A stretch of 45,539 nt of DNA from Gammaproteobacteria bacterium. GTDB taxonomy: Bacteria > Pseudomonadota > Gammaproteobacteria > GCA-001735895. Shown here piece after piece: positions 26,488 through 36,229 of the stretch. Made by a program: the position numbers and the translations under genes. The stretch covers positions 1 through 45,539 of the forward strand of contig JAAEPH010000122.1 of assembly GCA_024232855.1 (NCBI GenBank). The letters are read 5' to 3'. Below the pieces are notes generated by a model that saw only the letters and a list, made by a program, of their open reading frames with translations, did no database searches and was not told where the DNA came from. Positions within the stretch are counted from its first letter, which is position 1; each line of letters begins with the position of its first letter.

Positions 26488-27608
26488 CAAACCAGAAATC
26501 GCTTTGCCGATCGTATCGACATGATTAAACCAAACCCCATCATCAGGGTGACCATCGACGTTCCACCGTAACTAATCAACGGTAAGGGTACGCCCACCAC
26601 CGGCAGCATACCCGTAACCATGCCGGTATTTACAAATAAATAGACAAAGAAAGTCAGGCTTAGTGCACCTGCCAGCAGGCGACCGAAATTTTCCGTCGAA
26701 TGCGCGGCTATATACAGTCCACGAAAGATAATAGCGAGGTAAATCAAAAGCAACACAACGCTGCCAAAGAAGCCGAATTCTTCGCCGAACACCGAAAAAA
26801 TGAAATCAGTGGAACGTTCCGGAATAAAGTCCAGTTGCGACTGGGTGCCATTCAGCCATCCCTTACCATAAACACCACCCGAACCGATGGCAATTTTCGA
26901 TTGAATGATGTGGTAGCCCGAACCGAGCGGATCACTTTCCGGGTCCAGCAGGGTCAATATGCGCTTGCGCTGGTAGTCGTGCAGCGCGAACTTCCACAAT
27001 AGCGGCGCCATCAGGGAAAGCAGTATGCCGAGGCTGATCATGACACGCCAGCGCACGCCAGCCAGGAACAACACAAAGAATCCGGCGCTGCCTACCAGGA
27101 TTGCCGTTCCCAGATCGGGTTGGCGCGCAATCAACAACACCGGTATTGCAACCAGTACCGCCGACACCAACAGTTCCTTCAGGCCTACCGGCAGCACCCG
27201 GTTGGCGAGATAGGCGGCGACGACCATGGGCACCGCAAGTTTGAGGATCTCGGAAGGCTGAAAACGGATAAAGCCGAGATTCAGCCAGCGCTGGGCGCCC
27301 TTGCCGACTTCACCGAAAAACATGACCGCAATCAGCAGCGCGACCCCGGCAATGTATAACCAGATCGAAAACTTGCGAATCATGCGCAGCGGGATATTCG
27401 CGATTGCAACCAGCAGTAGCATCGCGACCACGATACGCGTCATCTGCCGCACGACCGCGTCGAGATCAGCGCCGCTGGCGCTGTACAAAACCAGGCTGCC
27501 GAAGCTTGCCAGGATTAGCAGCAGCGACAGCATAACCGGGTCCAGTCGCAACGCATCCATGATGCGCCGGCTATACGAGACCGAATCAGAATCCAGTACC
27601 TGGCTCAT
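26487..27608 (-). CDS. rodA: Rod-shape SEDS glycosyltransferase RodA
   Basis: RodA polymerises lipid II into glycan strands in the elongasome, together with PBP2. The 373 residues form about ten membrane helices. Conserved marks are the GKGAQRWLNLGFIRFQPSE segment, the catalytic Asp region around ARQPDLGTA, and the late LPLISYGGTS. The start overlaps the mrdA stop by four bases, so the two are translationally coupled. Confidence 0.96.
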   Translation of the reverse strand: MSQVLDSDSVSYSRRIMDALRLDPVMLSLLLILASFGSLVLYSASGADLDAVVRQMTRIVVAMLLLVAIANIPLRMIRKFSIWLYIAGVALLIAVMFFGEVGKGAQRWLNLGFIRFQPSEILKLAVPMVVAAYLANRVLPVGLKELLVSAVLVAIPVLLIARQPDLGTAILVGSAGFFVLFLAGVRWRVMISLGILLSLMAPLLWKFALHDYQRKRILTLLDPESDPLGSGYHIIQSKIAIGSGGVYGKGWLNGTQSQLDFIPERSTDFIFSVFGEEFGFFGSVVLLLIYLAIIFRGLYIAAHSTENFGRLLAGALSLTFFVYLFVNTGMVTGMLPVVGVPLPLISYGGTSMVTLMMGFGLIMSIRSAKRFLV

Positions 27609-29455
27609 GATTTCTCCAGCAGGTAGGCATCCATGATACGGCGCGCAATCGGCGCCGCCACCGAGCTACCATGTCCGCCGTTTTCAACGATTACCGCGAC
27701 CGCAATGCGTGGATTTTCGGCGGGAGCATAACTGATGAACAGGGCGTGATCGCGCAGCTTCTCGATGACCTTTTCTTCTTCATATTCCTCGTCCTGGGCG
27801 ACCTCAAACACCTGTGCGGTGCCGGTTTTTCCGGCCACCGTGTACTCTATACCGCGGCCGATGCTGCGATGCGCGGTGCCGCGCAGTCCGTGTACGACAT
27901 TGATCATGGCCTTGTGAACGTGCTCCCAGTTTGCCTCCTTCAACAGTTCGTAACGACCGGCAATGCGGCTGGCGATTTCGATGTGCTCGTACTCCGGTAT
28001 CTTTTCGACCGATTTAACCAGGCGCGGTTGGTAGCGTACGCCCTTCTGCGAGAACGCCGCGGTCGAATTGGCCAGCTGTAACGGTGTCACCAGAAACGCG
28101 CCCTGGCCGATACCGGTGATCAGGGTCTCACCCGGGAACCAGGGCATGCCATCGTGCCCGCGCTTCCACTCGCGCGAAGGCAACAGGCCGCTGCGTTCAC
28201 CCGTACTATCCACACCGGTTTTGGCGCCAAAGCCGAACTTGTCCAAAAACGCCGACATGCGATCGATACCGAGCCGATAGGCGAGGTCATAAAAATAGAC
28301 ATCGCAGGACTGGGTAATCGCGTTGTTCAGGTCCATGTGTCCATGACCTTCCTTCTTCCAGTCCCGATAGCGGCGCGGCTCATTCGGCAACTTGTAGTAG
28401 CCGATGCAAAATTTTTTCTGCTCCTTCCTGGTAACCGCCGATTCGAGGCCGACAAGACCGTAGAATGGTTTGGAGGTGGATCCCGGCGGGTACTGCCCCG
28501 AGAGCGCGCGATTGAACAATGGCCGCCGCGATGAATCGAGCAGCGCACTGTAGTTAGCGAAGCTGATGCCGTTGACGAACAGGTTGGGATCGAACACCGG
28601 CATCGAAACCAGCGCCAGTATTTCACCATTGTTGGGATTGATCGCGACCGCCGCGCCCGTGTACTCGGCGAAGGCCTCCTCGGCAACCTTCTGCAAGCCG
28701 GAGTCGATCGTCAAATGCAGGTTGTTACCCTGCAACGGCGGCGTTTCACTGAGTACCCGCAGGGTGCGGCCCCTGGCATTGACTTCCACCTGCTGCAGAC
28801 CGACCTCGCCGTGCAATTCATTCTCATAGAATTTTTCCAGCCCGAGCTTGCCGATATGGGTAGTGCCGGCGTAATCCACCTCGCTCACCTTCCTCAGGTC
28901 TTTCTCATCGATGCGACCGACATAACCGAGTGCGTGTATGGCATGCGCGCCATGGGGATAGTTGCGCGTCAGGCGCGCATTGATTTCAACGCCTTCGAAT
29001 TGGTGCAGGTTAACCGCCATCCTGGCGACTTCCTCGTCATTCAGATTGAGGCGCAAGGGAATGCTTTCGAAGGGTCGACGACGAGCCAGGGACTGCTGGA
29101 AACGCTTCAGGTCCTGGTCGCTATAGTCCACGTATTGCTTCAACTGCCGCAGGGTGGACTCCAGGTCGGGAACCTGCTCGCGCACGATTTCGAGCCGGTA
29201 GGCAGGCAGGTTGTCCGCCATGACGACACCGTGACGGTCGTAGATCAATCCACGCGTCGGTGGCAAGGCCTTGATGCGAACCCGGTTGCTGTCCGAGAGC
29301 GTCGAAAAATGCTCATGCTCGACTATCTGTAGCACATACAGTCGACCCAGCACAACACTAAGCAGGAGAACCGAAAATACCGCCGCCAGCACCAGGCGGC
29401 GGCGAATTAGTCGGTTCTCAAGGTAGTCGTCTTTTAACTGCTCTCGCTTCAACAT
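27605..29455 (-). CDS. mrdA: Penicillin-binding protein 2 (elongation transpeptidase)
   Basis: PBP2 is the class B transpeptidase of lateral wall growth. The product is 616 residues from the ATG at 29453-29455. There is a cytoplasmic head, a membrane helix at about 23-43, the pedestal domain, and a transpeptidase domain with PPGSTSKPF as the active-site SxxK, SCDVYFYDLAY and KTGTAQ. The frame runs eight codons further to a GTG at 29479 with AAGGAT between them, so either start is possible. It heads the minus-strand run mrdA-rodA-mltB-rlpA-dacA. Confidence 0.96.
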   Translation of the reverse strand: MLKREQLKDDYLENRLIRRRLVLAAVFSVLLLSVVLGRLYVLQIVEHEHFSTLSDSNRVRIKALPPTRGLIYDRHGVVMADNLPAYRLEIVREQVPDLESTLRQLKQYVDYSDQDLKRFQQSLARRRPFESIPLRLNLNDEEVARMAVNLHQFEGVEINARLTRNYPHGAHAIHALGYVGRIDEKDLRKVSEVDYAGTTHIGKLGLEKFYENELHGEVGLQQVEVNARGRTLRVLSETPPLQGNNLHLTIDSGLQKVAEEAFAEYTGAAVAINPNNGEILALVSMPVFDPNLFVNGISFANYSALLDSSRRPLFNRALSGQYPPGSTSKPFYGLVGLESAVTRKEQKKFCIGYYKLPNEPRRYRDWKKEGHGHMDLNNAITQSCDVYFYDLAYRLGIDRMSAFLDKFGFGAKTGVDSTGERSGLLPSREWKRGHDGMPWFPGETLITGIGQGAFLVTPLQLANSTAAFSQKGVRYQPRLVKSVEKIPEYEHIEIASRIAGRYELLKEANWEHVHKAMINVVHGLRGTAHRSIGRGIEYTVAGKTGTAQVFEVAQDEEYEEEKVIEKLRDHALFISYAPAENPRIAVAVIVENGGHGSSVAAPIARRIMDAYLLEKS

Positions 29456-29566
29456 GGAAACGGATTTATCCTTTGGCACAGCGGATGGATGGCGGATGAG
29501 CGGACAATAGCAGAAAATTACCTAAAAAAGTGCCGATTTTAAGTAAAGAAGTTTCAATATGGCGTT

Positions 29567-29593
29567 AAAAACCGATATCATGCACGCGGTTTT
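29567..29593. terminator. Weak AT-rich hairpin between mrdA and hppA
   Basis: AAAAACCG (29567-29574) and CGGTTTTT (29586-29593) form an 8-bp stem ending in T-rich sequence in the divergent gap. It may be an attenuator in the hppA leader. Only three G-C pairs support it, so it may be chance. Confidence 0.25.
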
Positions 29594-29659
29594 TTATAGC
29601 CCCATAACTTACAGGGGCAGTAATTCCTGGAAACACTCTCACACTAACGGGGAAACACG

Positions 29660-31666
29660 ATGGAGCTTAGTAACCTATTGCCGCCGATTTTCGGCGCCTT
29701 CGGACTGTACGCGGCAGCCTATGTCTACAAGCAGGTCAAGAAACACCCGGAAGGCGAAGGCAAGGTCGTTGAAATCGGCAACCAGATTCACCTGGGCGCC
29801 ATGGTATTCATGAAGCGCGAATACAAGATGCTGGCCATTTTTGCCGCCGTCCTGCTGGTTTTGCTGTACTACTATCTTGGTGCCGGAACCGCTTTTTGCT
29901 TCCTCATGGGTGCACTCGCCTCCGGTAGCGCCGGCTACATCGGCATGAACACCGCTACTCGCGCCAACGTCAGGACGACCACCGCCGCGCACAACGAAGG
30001 GGCCGCGGCCGCCTTGACGGTAGCCTTCTTCGGCGGCTCGATCATGGGGCTTGCCGTTGCCTCCCTAGGCCTGCTCGGGCTGGGTATAGTCTACTTCCTG
30101 TTTTCCGGTGACCCCGAATCGCTGCACGCCATCCATGGATTCGCCATGGGCGCCTCGGTGGTAGCGCTGTTCTCGCGTGTCGGCGGCGGCATCTTCACCA
30201 AGAGCGCCGACGTTGGCGCCGACCTGGTCGGCAAGATCGAGGCCGGGATTCCCGAGGACGATCCCCGTAATCCGGGTGTTATCGCCGACAACGTCGGCGA
30301 CAATGTCGGCGACGTCGCCGGCATGGGATCCGATATCTTCGAATCCTACTGCGGCTCGATGATCGCATCGATCGCCATCGCATCGACCATGGCGGTCGCC
30401 ACAACCGAGGCAATGGGCGGTCGCGACGCAATGATGTCACTGCCGCTGGCACTGGCATCGCTGGGCCTGATGTGTTCCATCGGCGGCATACTGATCGTCA
30501 AGAAAAACTCCGAAAAGTCGCCCGAGAAAGCACTGCGCATGGGCACCATGGGGGCATCGGTACTGTTCATCGCGCTGGCCTTTTTACTGATTGCAATGTT
30601 TGGACTCGATAACGGTATCTGGGTCGCGGTTCTCGCCGGGGCCATCGGCGGCATTATCATCGGCCTGATCACCGAGTACTACACTGCCGGCAAGCCGGTA
30701 GAACACATCGCCAAGGCCGGTGAAACCGGTGCGGCCACGGTCATGATCAGCGGTCTCGCCATCGGCATGCAGTCGGTTGCGATTCCAATCTTCACCATCT
30801 GCGGCATCATCTGGGTCGCCAGTGAATTCGCCGGCCTCTACGGTGTCGGCATCGCCGCCGTCGGCATGCTCGCCACGGTCGGCATCACCATGGCCATCGA
30901 TGCTTACGGCCCGGTCGCCGACAACGCCGGCGGTATCGCCGAAATGGCGGGTCTCGGCGAAGATACCCGCAAGATCACCGATTCGCTCGATGAACTCGGC
31001 AACACCACGGCCGCTATCGGTAAGGGCTTTGCGATCGGCGCTGCGGCACTGGCGGCGCTTGCCATCATCACCGCCTACATCGAAACCGTTTCCGTCAACA
31101 TCGAAGATTTCGAGCTGTTGCTGAATGACCCCGAGGTGTTAATCGGGCTCTTTATCGGCGGCGTCATCCCCTTCGTCATCGCGGCGATCACGATGACCGC
31201 AGTCGGCGACGCCGCCTTTGAAATGATCAAGGAAATTCGTCGCCAGTTCCGTGAAATCGACGGACTGCTGGAAGGCAAGGCCGAACCCGATACCGCGCAA
31301 TGCGTCGATATTGCCACCACCGCGGCATTGAAAAAGATGATCGTACCGGGCGTGATTGCCGTCAGCGCTCCGCCGCTGGTGGGCTTTGTGCTCGGTGCGG
31401 AAGCGCTGGGTGGAATGCTCTCGGGTGCGTTGCTGGGCTGCGTACTGATGGCGTTGATGATGGCCAACGCCGGCGGCGCCTGGGATAACGCCAAGAAGTT
31501 CGTCGAAAAGGGTAATCTTGGCGGCAAGGGCACCGACACCCACGCGGCAACCGTGGTTGGCGATACCGTCGGCGACCCCTTCAAGGACACCTCGGGCCCG
31601 TCGATGAACATTCTCATCAACGTCATGGCGATCTGCAGCCTGGTTATCGCCCCGCTACTGACCTAG
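29660..31666 (+). CDS. hppA: Membrane ion-pumping pyrophosphatase HppA
   Basis: This protein couples hydrolysis of pyrophosphate to pumping H+ (or Na+) across the inner membrane. The 668 residues form about 16 membrane helices. The substrate site [19 protein letters not shown] near residue 182 and the [11 protein letters not shown] motif right after it are complete, as is the late [15 protein letters not shown]. The alanine pair in [14 protein letters not shown] near 445 is the form linked to K+-dependent enzymes (K+-independent ones carry Lys there). Ion choice cannot be settled by eye. GGGGAAA lies before the ATG. pfp and ppa follow. Confidence 0.96.
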   Translation: MELSNLLPPIFGAFGLYAAAYVYKQVKKHPEGEGKVVEIGNQIHLGAMVFMKREYKMLAIFAAVLLVLLYYYLGAGTAFCFLMGALASGSAGYIGMNTATRANVRTTTAAHNEGAAAALTVAFFGGSIMGLAVASLGLLGLGIVYFLFSGDPESLHAIHGFAMGASVVALFSRVGGGIFTKSADVGADLVGKIEAGIPEDDPRNPGVIADNVGDNVGDVAGMGSDIFESYCGSMIASIAIASTMAVATTEAMGGRDAMMSLPLALASLGLMCSIGGILIVKKNSEKSPEKALRMGTMGASVLFIALAFLLIAMFGLDNGIWVAVLAGAIGGIIIGLITEYYTAGKPVEHIAKAGETGAATVMISGLAIGMQSVAIPIFTICGIIWVASEFAGLYGVGIAAVGMLATVGITMAIDAYGPVADNAGGIAEMAGLGEDTRKITDSLDELGNTTAAIGKGFAIGAAALAALAIITAYIETVSVNIEDFELLLNDPEVLIGLFIGGVIPFVIAAITMTAVGDAAFEMIKEIRRQFREIDGLLEGKAEPDTAQCVDIATTAALKKMIVPGVIAVSAPPLVGFVLGAEALGGMLSGALLGCVLMALMMANAGGAWDNAKKFVEKGNLGGKGTDTHAATVVGDTVGDPFKDTSGPSMNILINVMAICSLVIAPLLT

Positions 31667-31683
31667 AATGCTGCCGCGTCGCG

Positions 31684-31713
31684 GCGGTACGGTCGCAATA
31701 ACGACCGCACCGC
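31684..31713 (+). other. Stem-loop between hppA and pfp
   Basis: GCGGT-A-CGGTCG and CGACCG-C-ACCGC pair over 11 bp with one mismatch around CAATAA. It begins 17 bases after the hppA stop. No T-run follows, so it more likely shields or processes the hppA message, or only partly stops transcription into pfp. Confidence 0.5.
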
Positions 31714-31767
31714 CCGTGACCCGGTTCAAGGTAATTCCCCTGAATCGAATCGGTTAAATACAGAATC

Positions 31768-33024
31768 ATGAGCCTCAAAAACGCTTTTTACGCACAGTCC
31801 GGCGGCGTCACGTCGGTTATCAACGCAAGCGCCTGCGGCGTCATCGAAACCTGCCGTAAAAACGCTGATCGTATCGGCAACGTGTTTGCCGGCCGCAACG
31901 GCATCATCGGCGCATTAACCGAAGAGTTGATCGACACCTCGCGCGAATCGGATGCGGACATCGCCGCGCTGATGAAGACGCCCTCGGGCGCCTTCGGTTC
32001 ATGCCGATTCAAACTCAAGAGTCTCGAGGAAAACCGGCGCGAGTACGAGCGCCTGATCGAGGTTTTCAAGGCGCACGATATCGGTTACTTCTTCTACAAC
32101 GGCGGCGGTGACTCGGCCGATACCTGCTACAAAGTATCGCAGTTATCCGAAACCATGGGGTTTCCGGTGCAGGCGATACATATTCCCAAGACCGTGGATA
32201 ACGATCTGCCCGTCACCGATGTGTGCCCCGGCTTCAGCTCGGTCGCCAAGTACATAGCCGTATCCGCGCTGGAAGCATCGTTTGACGTCAGCTCGATGGC
32301 GAGGACGTCGACCAAGGTGTTTATTCTCGAAGTCATGGGCCGTCACGCCGGATGGATAGCGGCCGCGGGCGGGTTGATCGAAGACTACGGAATTCCGGTA
32401 CTGCTGCTGTTTCCCGAGGTCGACTTCGATCACGATCGCTTTATCGGCGCGCTTAAGGCCAGGGTCGATGAATTCGGTTATTGCACGGTCGTGGTTTCCG
32501 AGGGCGCACGCAACGCGGACGGCAGCTTTCTCGCCGAACAGGGCACCCGCGATGCCTTCGGCCACGCGCAACTGGGTGGCGTCGCCCCGGTCGTCGCCAA
32601 TATGGTGAAACAGGCCCTGGGATACAAGTTCCACTGGGCGGTGGCCGACTACCTGCAACGCGCCGCGCGCCACATCGCTTCGGCAACCGATGTCGAACAA
32701 GCCTATGCGCTGGGTAAAAGCAGCGTCGAAATGGCGCTCGCCGGGAAAAATGCGATCATGCCGACCATCGACAGGCTGTCCAATAACCCGTACCGCTGGG
32801 AAATCGGTAGTACCGATCTGGCAAACGTCGCCAACGTCGAGAAAACCATGCCGCTTGATTTTATCAGCGCCGACGGTCTCGGCATTACCGACAAGTGTCG
32901 CGACTATCTCTACCCGCTGATCCAGGGCGAGGCCTATCCCGATTACGACGAACGCGGCATGCCGCGCTACGTCGTGCTGAAAAATGAGCTGGCCGATAAA
33001 AAACTGGGCGATTTCGAGCTCTAA
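31768..33024 (+). CDS. pfp: Pyrophosphate-dependent 6-phosphofructokinase
   Basis: The enzyme phosphorylates fructose 6-phosphate with pyrophosphate instead of ATP, and works in both glycolytic and gluconeogenic directions. The 418 residues carry NGGGDSADT near residue 111 (Asp in place of the Gly that binds ATP in ordinary enzymes) and PKTVDNDLP near 140 (the Lys that marks PPi use). EVMGRHAGWIAA near 190 is the substrate-binding block. It follows hppA by 101 bases on the same strand, an order also reported for methanotrophs, and probably relies on it for the PPi balance. Confidence 0.93.
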   Translation: MSLKNAFYAQSGGVTSVINASACGVIETCRKNADRIGNVFAGRNGIIGALTEELIDTSRESDADIAALMKTPSGAFGSCRFKLKSLEENRREYERLIEVFKAHDIGYFFYNGGGDSADTCYKVSQLSETMGFPVQAIHIPKTVDNDLPVTDVCPGFSSVAKYIAVSALEASFDVSSMARTSTKVFILEVMGRHAGWIAAAGGLIEDYGIPVLLLFPEVDFDHDRFIGALKARVDEFGYCTVVVSEGARNADGSFLAEQGTRDAFGHAQLGGVAPVVANMVKQALGYKFHWAVADYLQRAARHIASATDVEQAYALGKSSVEMALAGKNAIMPTIDRLSNNPYRWEIGSTDLANVANVEKTMPLDFISADGLGITDKCRDYLYPLIQGEAYPDYDERGMPRYVVLKNELADKKLGDFEL

Positions 33025-33042
33025 TCGGGAAAATTGAAGCGC

Positions 33043-33119
33043 TAGCCCGCCTGAAGAAAATCCCTTGTGGATTCAAAGAACAAGCGAAGGCCCGCCATCC
33101 TGGTGAGATATGCGGGCTA
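33043..33119 (-). repeat. Short member of the TAGCCCG palindrome family (77 bp)
   Basis: It begins TAGCCCGC and ends GCGGGCTA. The inner CTTGTGGATTCAAAGAACAAGCG closely resembles CTTGTGGAATCAATAGACAAGCG of the copy at 1-142 (positions about 89-111), so it is a diverged, shorter relative. It sits in the 192-base gap between pfp and ppa and has no ORF. Confidence 0.7.
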
Positions 33120-33216
33120 ATAGCAAGGATTGAAATTTGCCGGATGCGCCCCTGACGCCTGTTCAGGCAGCGCCAGTCAGTTATAATCGCGACCCGTTTA
33201 GCGAATTGGTAACATC

Positions 33217-33753
33217 ATGATTTTAGACCGGGTCAGCACAGGCAAGAACGTCCCCAACGACATCAATGTCATCATTGAAATTCCATCGCACAGCGACCCC
33301 ATCAAGTACGAGGTCGACAAGGAAACCGGTGCGATGTTCGTCGACCGCTTCATGGGAACCTCGATGCACTATCCCTGCAACTATGGATATATCCCGAAGA
33401 CCCTGTCTGAAGATGGAGACCCGGCTGACGTACTGGTGGTGACGCCGATCCCGGTCATCACCGGCTCGGTCATTCGTGTCAGGCCGCTCGGAATGTTGTG
33501 CATGACCGATGAAGCCGGCAAGGATGCGAAAATCATCGCGGTGCCGATCGACAAGCTGTCGAGCCTCTATACGCACATGAGAAGCGTGCGCGACCTGCCA
33601 AGATCGCTACTCGATTCGATCTCGCATTTCTTCGACCACTACAAGGATCTCGAGCCCGGCAAATGGGTCAATATCGACGGCTGGGTCGATGTCGAGGACG
33701 CCAAGCAGGAAATCCTCGACTCCATCGAGCGTTACGAAGCCGAATCAAACTAG
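33217..33753 (+). CDS. ppa: Soluble inorganic pyrophosphatase (family I)
   Basis: This enzyme hydrolyses cytoplasmic pyrophosphate to phosphate, driving biosynthesis. The 178 residues match the usual 175. The metal-binding Asp cluster is in [11 protein letters not shown], a second in [15 protein letters not shown], and [16 protein letters not shown] holds the substrate site. It competes with HppA and Pfp for PPi, so its presence beside them suggests the cell controls how PPi is spent. The gap before it holds the short palindrome. Confidence 0.96.
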   Translation: MILDRVSTGKNVPNDINVIIEIPSHSDPIKYEVDKETGAMFVDRFMGTSMHYPCNYGYIPKTLSEDGDPADVLVVTPIPVITGSVIRVRPLGMLCMTDEAGKDAKIIAVPIDKLSSLYTHMRSVRDLPRSLLDSISHFFDHYKDLEPGKWVNIDGWVDVEDAKQEILDSIERYEAESN

Positions 33754-33776
33754 TGGTCGAATTATCTGGGAGAAGG

Positions 33777-34454
33777 TTAGTCGCGGGCGATGCGCATTAC
33801 GCGCTCGGGGGCGCCGATTTCGGTAACGGTGCGCAGTTCCGCGAAGTCGATATGGCAGATGCAGTTACGACCGGATTGCTTAGCCTCATGCAGAAACTTG
33901 TCTACCGAATCCACGAAATCGACGAAATCGATGACGCTGGTTTTCATATAGACGCTGGCGCCCATGCTGACGGTCACGTTGATCTCATCAGATTCCAGCG
34001 CCACCGCGGTGGCGGCAATTTCCTCGCGGATTCGATCGGCAACCTTGATGGCAAGATTGAGGTGAGTATCCGGAAAGATGATCGCAAAAACCTCGCCGCC
34101 ATAGCGACACACAACATCGGTGGTTCGCACTTCGCTACGGCAGATTTCAGCCAGTTGTTTGAGAACGAGGTTACCCGCCTCGAGGCCATGGTCTTCGTTT
34201 ATGCTCTTGAAATGGTCGACGTCGACGAGCACCAGGCTGGTGGGCGTGCCGCCGCGCTTGGAGCGATCCAGCTCGGTCTGCAATACCGCCTTGAAATGCC
34301 GGAAATTAAACAGGCCGGTTAACGCGTCGGTCGCTACCAGGTCGGACAATTCGCTGACCTGGGCGCGCAACTTTTCTATTTCGTCCAGCCATTCGCAACC
34401 GCTTTCACCGAGCGGACATTCGGGTCCGTTATCGTTTTCTTTACGCTTTGGCAT
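33777..34454 (-). CDS. GGDEF protein with altered signature (GGEVF)
   Basis: The 225-residue soluble protein has a short N-terminal coiled-coil (about 22-40), then a GGDEF domain (DALTGLFNFRHFKA, LVDVDHFKSINEDHG). The signature reads RYGGEVF: the residue after the Asp/Glu is Val instead of Glu. That Glu helps hold the metal and GTP, so cyclase activity may be reduced or lost; a GTP- or c-di-GMP-binding role remains possible. Its ATG overlaps the stop of the HxlR regulator by one base (TAATG), so the two are expressed together. It is convergent with ppa. Confidence 0.85.
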   Translation of the reverse strand: MPKRKENDNGPECPLGESGCEWLDEIEKLRAQVSELSDLVATDALTGLFNFRHFKAVLQTELDRSKRGGTPTSLVLVDVDHFKSINEDHGLEAGNLVLKQLAEICRSEVRTTDVVCRYGGEVFAIIFPDTHLNLAIKVADRIREEIAATAVALESDEINVTVSMGASVYMKTSVIDFVDFVDSVDKFLHEAKQSGRNCICHIDFAELRTVTEIGAPERVMRIARD

Positions 34455-34945
34455 TAACTATCCAGTTCTTCAATTCTCTCGCGCGCCTCGGGCGTGGCCC
34501 CCGGCCCGGCGCTGATCATTATATCGCGAGGGCGCAAAACTTCACCACGGGCCGAATACACCTGTACCGGTGAAATCGGCTGGCCGCGCTCCCGATCGAG
34601 AAAAATCACGGGTTCATTGTTTTCTCCAAACACCCATTTGTCACCCCACTGGGTTAACGCCACCAGCAAGGGCATCATATCCTTGCCCTTTCGAGTCAGA
34701 ATATACTCGTGCCGTTTGGCGCCCTCCTTGACGGGTACGCGGTCGAGGATCTGGTTCGCGCAAAGTTTTTTCAGCCGCGCCGTTAGAATGTTTCGAGCAA
34801 TGCCGAGACGCCCCTGAAACTCCTCGAACCTGCGGGTGCCGAGAAACGCTTCACGAATAATAAGAATAGACCATCCTTCCCCGATGATGTCGAGAATATG
34901 GCCGACCGATCGCCTGAGCGGGTCAAATTTCTCCGGTTTCAACAT
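34454..34945 (-). CDS. HxlR-family transcriptional regulator
   Basis: The 163-residue protein has a winged-helix HxlR core at about 8-100 (GEGWSILIIREAFLGTRRFEEF, then LGIARNILTARLKKL, and Y-I-L-T-R-K-G). Members often sense thiol or carbonyl stress through cysteines. Here only one Cys (in KKLCANQIL) is seen in the core, so redox sensing by a disulfide is not obvious. A tail of about 60 residues follows. It is translationally coupled to the GGEVF protein. Confidence 0.9.
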   Translation of the reverse strand: MLKPEKFDPLRRSVGHILDIIGEGWSILIIREAFLGTRRFEEFQGRLGIARNILTARLKKLCANQILDRVPVKEGAKRHEYILTRKGKDMMPLLVALTQWGDKWVFGENNEPVIFLDRERGQPISPVQVYSARGEVLRPRDIMISAGPGATPEARERIEELDS

Positions 34946-35077
34946 TTCGAGATTCGGGTAGTTAGCGGGTTAACGGGTATCGCTATCGCTATCGCGGTTT
35001 CGACTGCCGCTTCCAGCAGCCAGCCATGGAATAATAAGTTTTGCTTCGAAACTTTTTAACTCATCCCATGCCCGGGG

Positions 35078-35521
35078 TCAACTATTGTCGTCCGATTCCA
35101 GCGCTCCCGCGTTTCCGGATTGAAAGCGCGGCAAACCATCATTGATCTCATAGTAGCTGGCCGCTTCCGATACAAAGACATGTCCTATTGTTTTCAGATC
35201 CCGGCTATCGTCGAGCGAACCGGCGGCTACCGATATTCGCTGGCGACCATCGCGCGCGTCCCAGAACAGGCTAGCGCCACATTGATTGCAGAACCCGCGC
35301 CAGGTATCCGGCGATGCATCATGATACCACTGCAGGGTATGCTCGCTGACCAGGGTCAGGGCGGACCGCCGCAACGCGGTATAAGCAGCAACATGCCCAT
35401 GAGTGCGACGGCAATTTTCACAATGGCAACAGATGACATCGCGGTACTTGCCATCAATGCGATAACGAACTCCACCACACAAACATCCACCACTCAGCGT
35501 TGTGGTCTTGTCATCAGTCAT
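35078..35521 (-). CDS. GFA/CENP-V-family zinc protein
   Basis: The 147 residues hold the GFA zinc-binding set: GGCLCGGVRY, CCHCENCRRTHG and FCNQCGASLFW, all cysteines intact. The family is named after glutathione-dependent formaldehyde-activating enzyme, but most members have no proven reaction, so a general zinc enzyme is all that can be claimed. Its start overlaps the end of the HAD phosphatase by eight bases, on the same strand. Confidence 0.88.
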   Translation of the reverse strand: MTDDKTTTLSGGCLCGGVRYRIDGKYRDVICCHCENCRRTHGHVAAYTALRRSALTLVSEHTLQWYHDASPDTWRGFCNQCGASLFWDARDGRQRISVAAGSLDDSRDLKTIGHVFVSEAASYYEINDGLPRFQSGNAGALESDDNS

Positions 35522-36194
35522 CCGACACCTCGCTTATGGGCATGATTTCATCGAAGGAAAGGATCGCCCTGAAATGATTGATCTCGCGCCGTGGCGCCTG
35601 CGAATCCGGTTGGTAAATCGCCAGCAGCTGTTCGATACCATACTCGCGCGCGGACTCGAGCGCATGCAGATTATCGTCGATTAAAAGGGTCCTGGCCGCC
35701 GTGAAAGGGTGGCGTTTATGCACCTCGTGCCAGCACTGTGGGTCTTCCTTGGGCAGGGAAAACTCGTGTACGGTAATGAGCCGATCGAATTTGTGCGCCA
35801 GTTGCGTCCTCTCCATTTTCAGGGAAAGGCTATCGTGGTGGGCATTGGTCACCAGTACGATATCCTTGTTCGCGGCCCGCAGCGCATCGAGGAAATCAAT
35901 GCAATATGGTCGAATCGCAACCTTGTGGCTGACTTCATGCTTTAATTCGACCACGTCGATTTGCAGTATTTCACTCCAGTAGTCGGTCGAATACCAGTTC
36001 AGGCTTCCCTGAATGCTGCGGGTTTGGGTAACGATGTACTGTTTTGCGGAGAGCGGTTCCAGGCCCTTGAGCTCGGCGTAGCGCATGGGCAGGTGTTCCT
36101 GCCAGAAGTAATTGTCGAAATGCAGGTCGAGCAGGGTACCGTCCATATCGAGCAGTACGGTTTCGATCCGTTCCCATTCGATCACTGGCGCCAT
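35514..36194 (-). CDS. yrfG: HAD-family phosphatase, YrfG-like (GMP/IMP nucleotidase)
   Basis: The 226 residues show the HAD motifs: DMDGTLLDL near 15 with the Asp nucleophile and Asp acid, LVTNAHHDS as motif II, a Lys in KEDPQCW as motif III, and LLIDDNLHALE as motif IV. FDNYFWQEHLP is typical of YrfG, whose E. coli member dephosphorylates GMP and IMP. It is followed, with overlap, by the GFA gene and lies 35 bases after the PP2C-FGE gene. Confidence 0.88.
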   Translation of the reverse strand: MAPVIEWERIETVLLDMDGTLLDLHFDNYFWQEHLPMRYAELKGLEPLSAKQYIVTQTRSIQGSLNWYSTDYWSEILQIDVVELKHEVSHKVAIRPYCIDFLDALRAANKDIVLVTNAHHDSLSLKMERTQLAHKFDRLITVHEFSLPKEDPQCWHEVHKRHPFTAARTLLIDDNLHALESAREYGIEQLLAIYQPDSQAPRREINHFRAILSFDEIMPISEVSDD

Positions 36195-36229
36195 CCTGAT
36201 ATATTCAATCCGGGGGGCAGCGCCTGTTA

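Noticed and set aside
34980-35000. GCTATC triple repeat upstream of the HxlR gene as an operator
   Set aside because: Short simple repeat, not palindromic as an HxlR dimer site would be; probably slippage.
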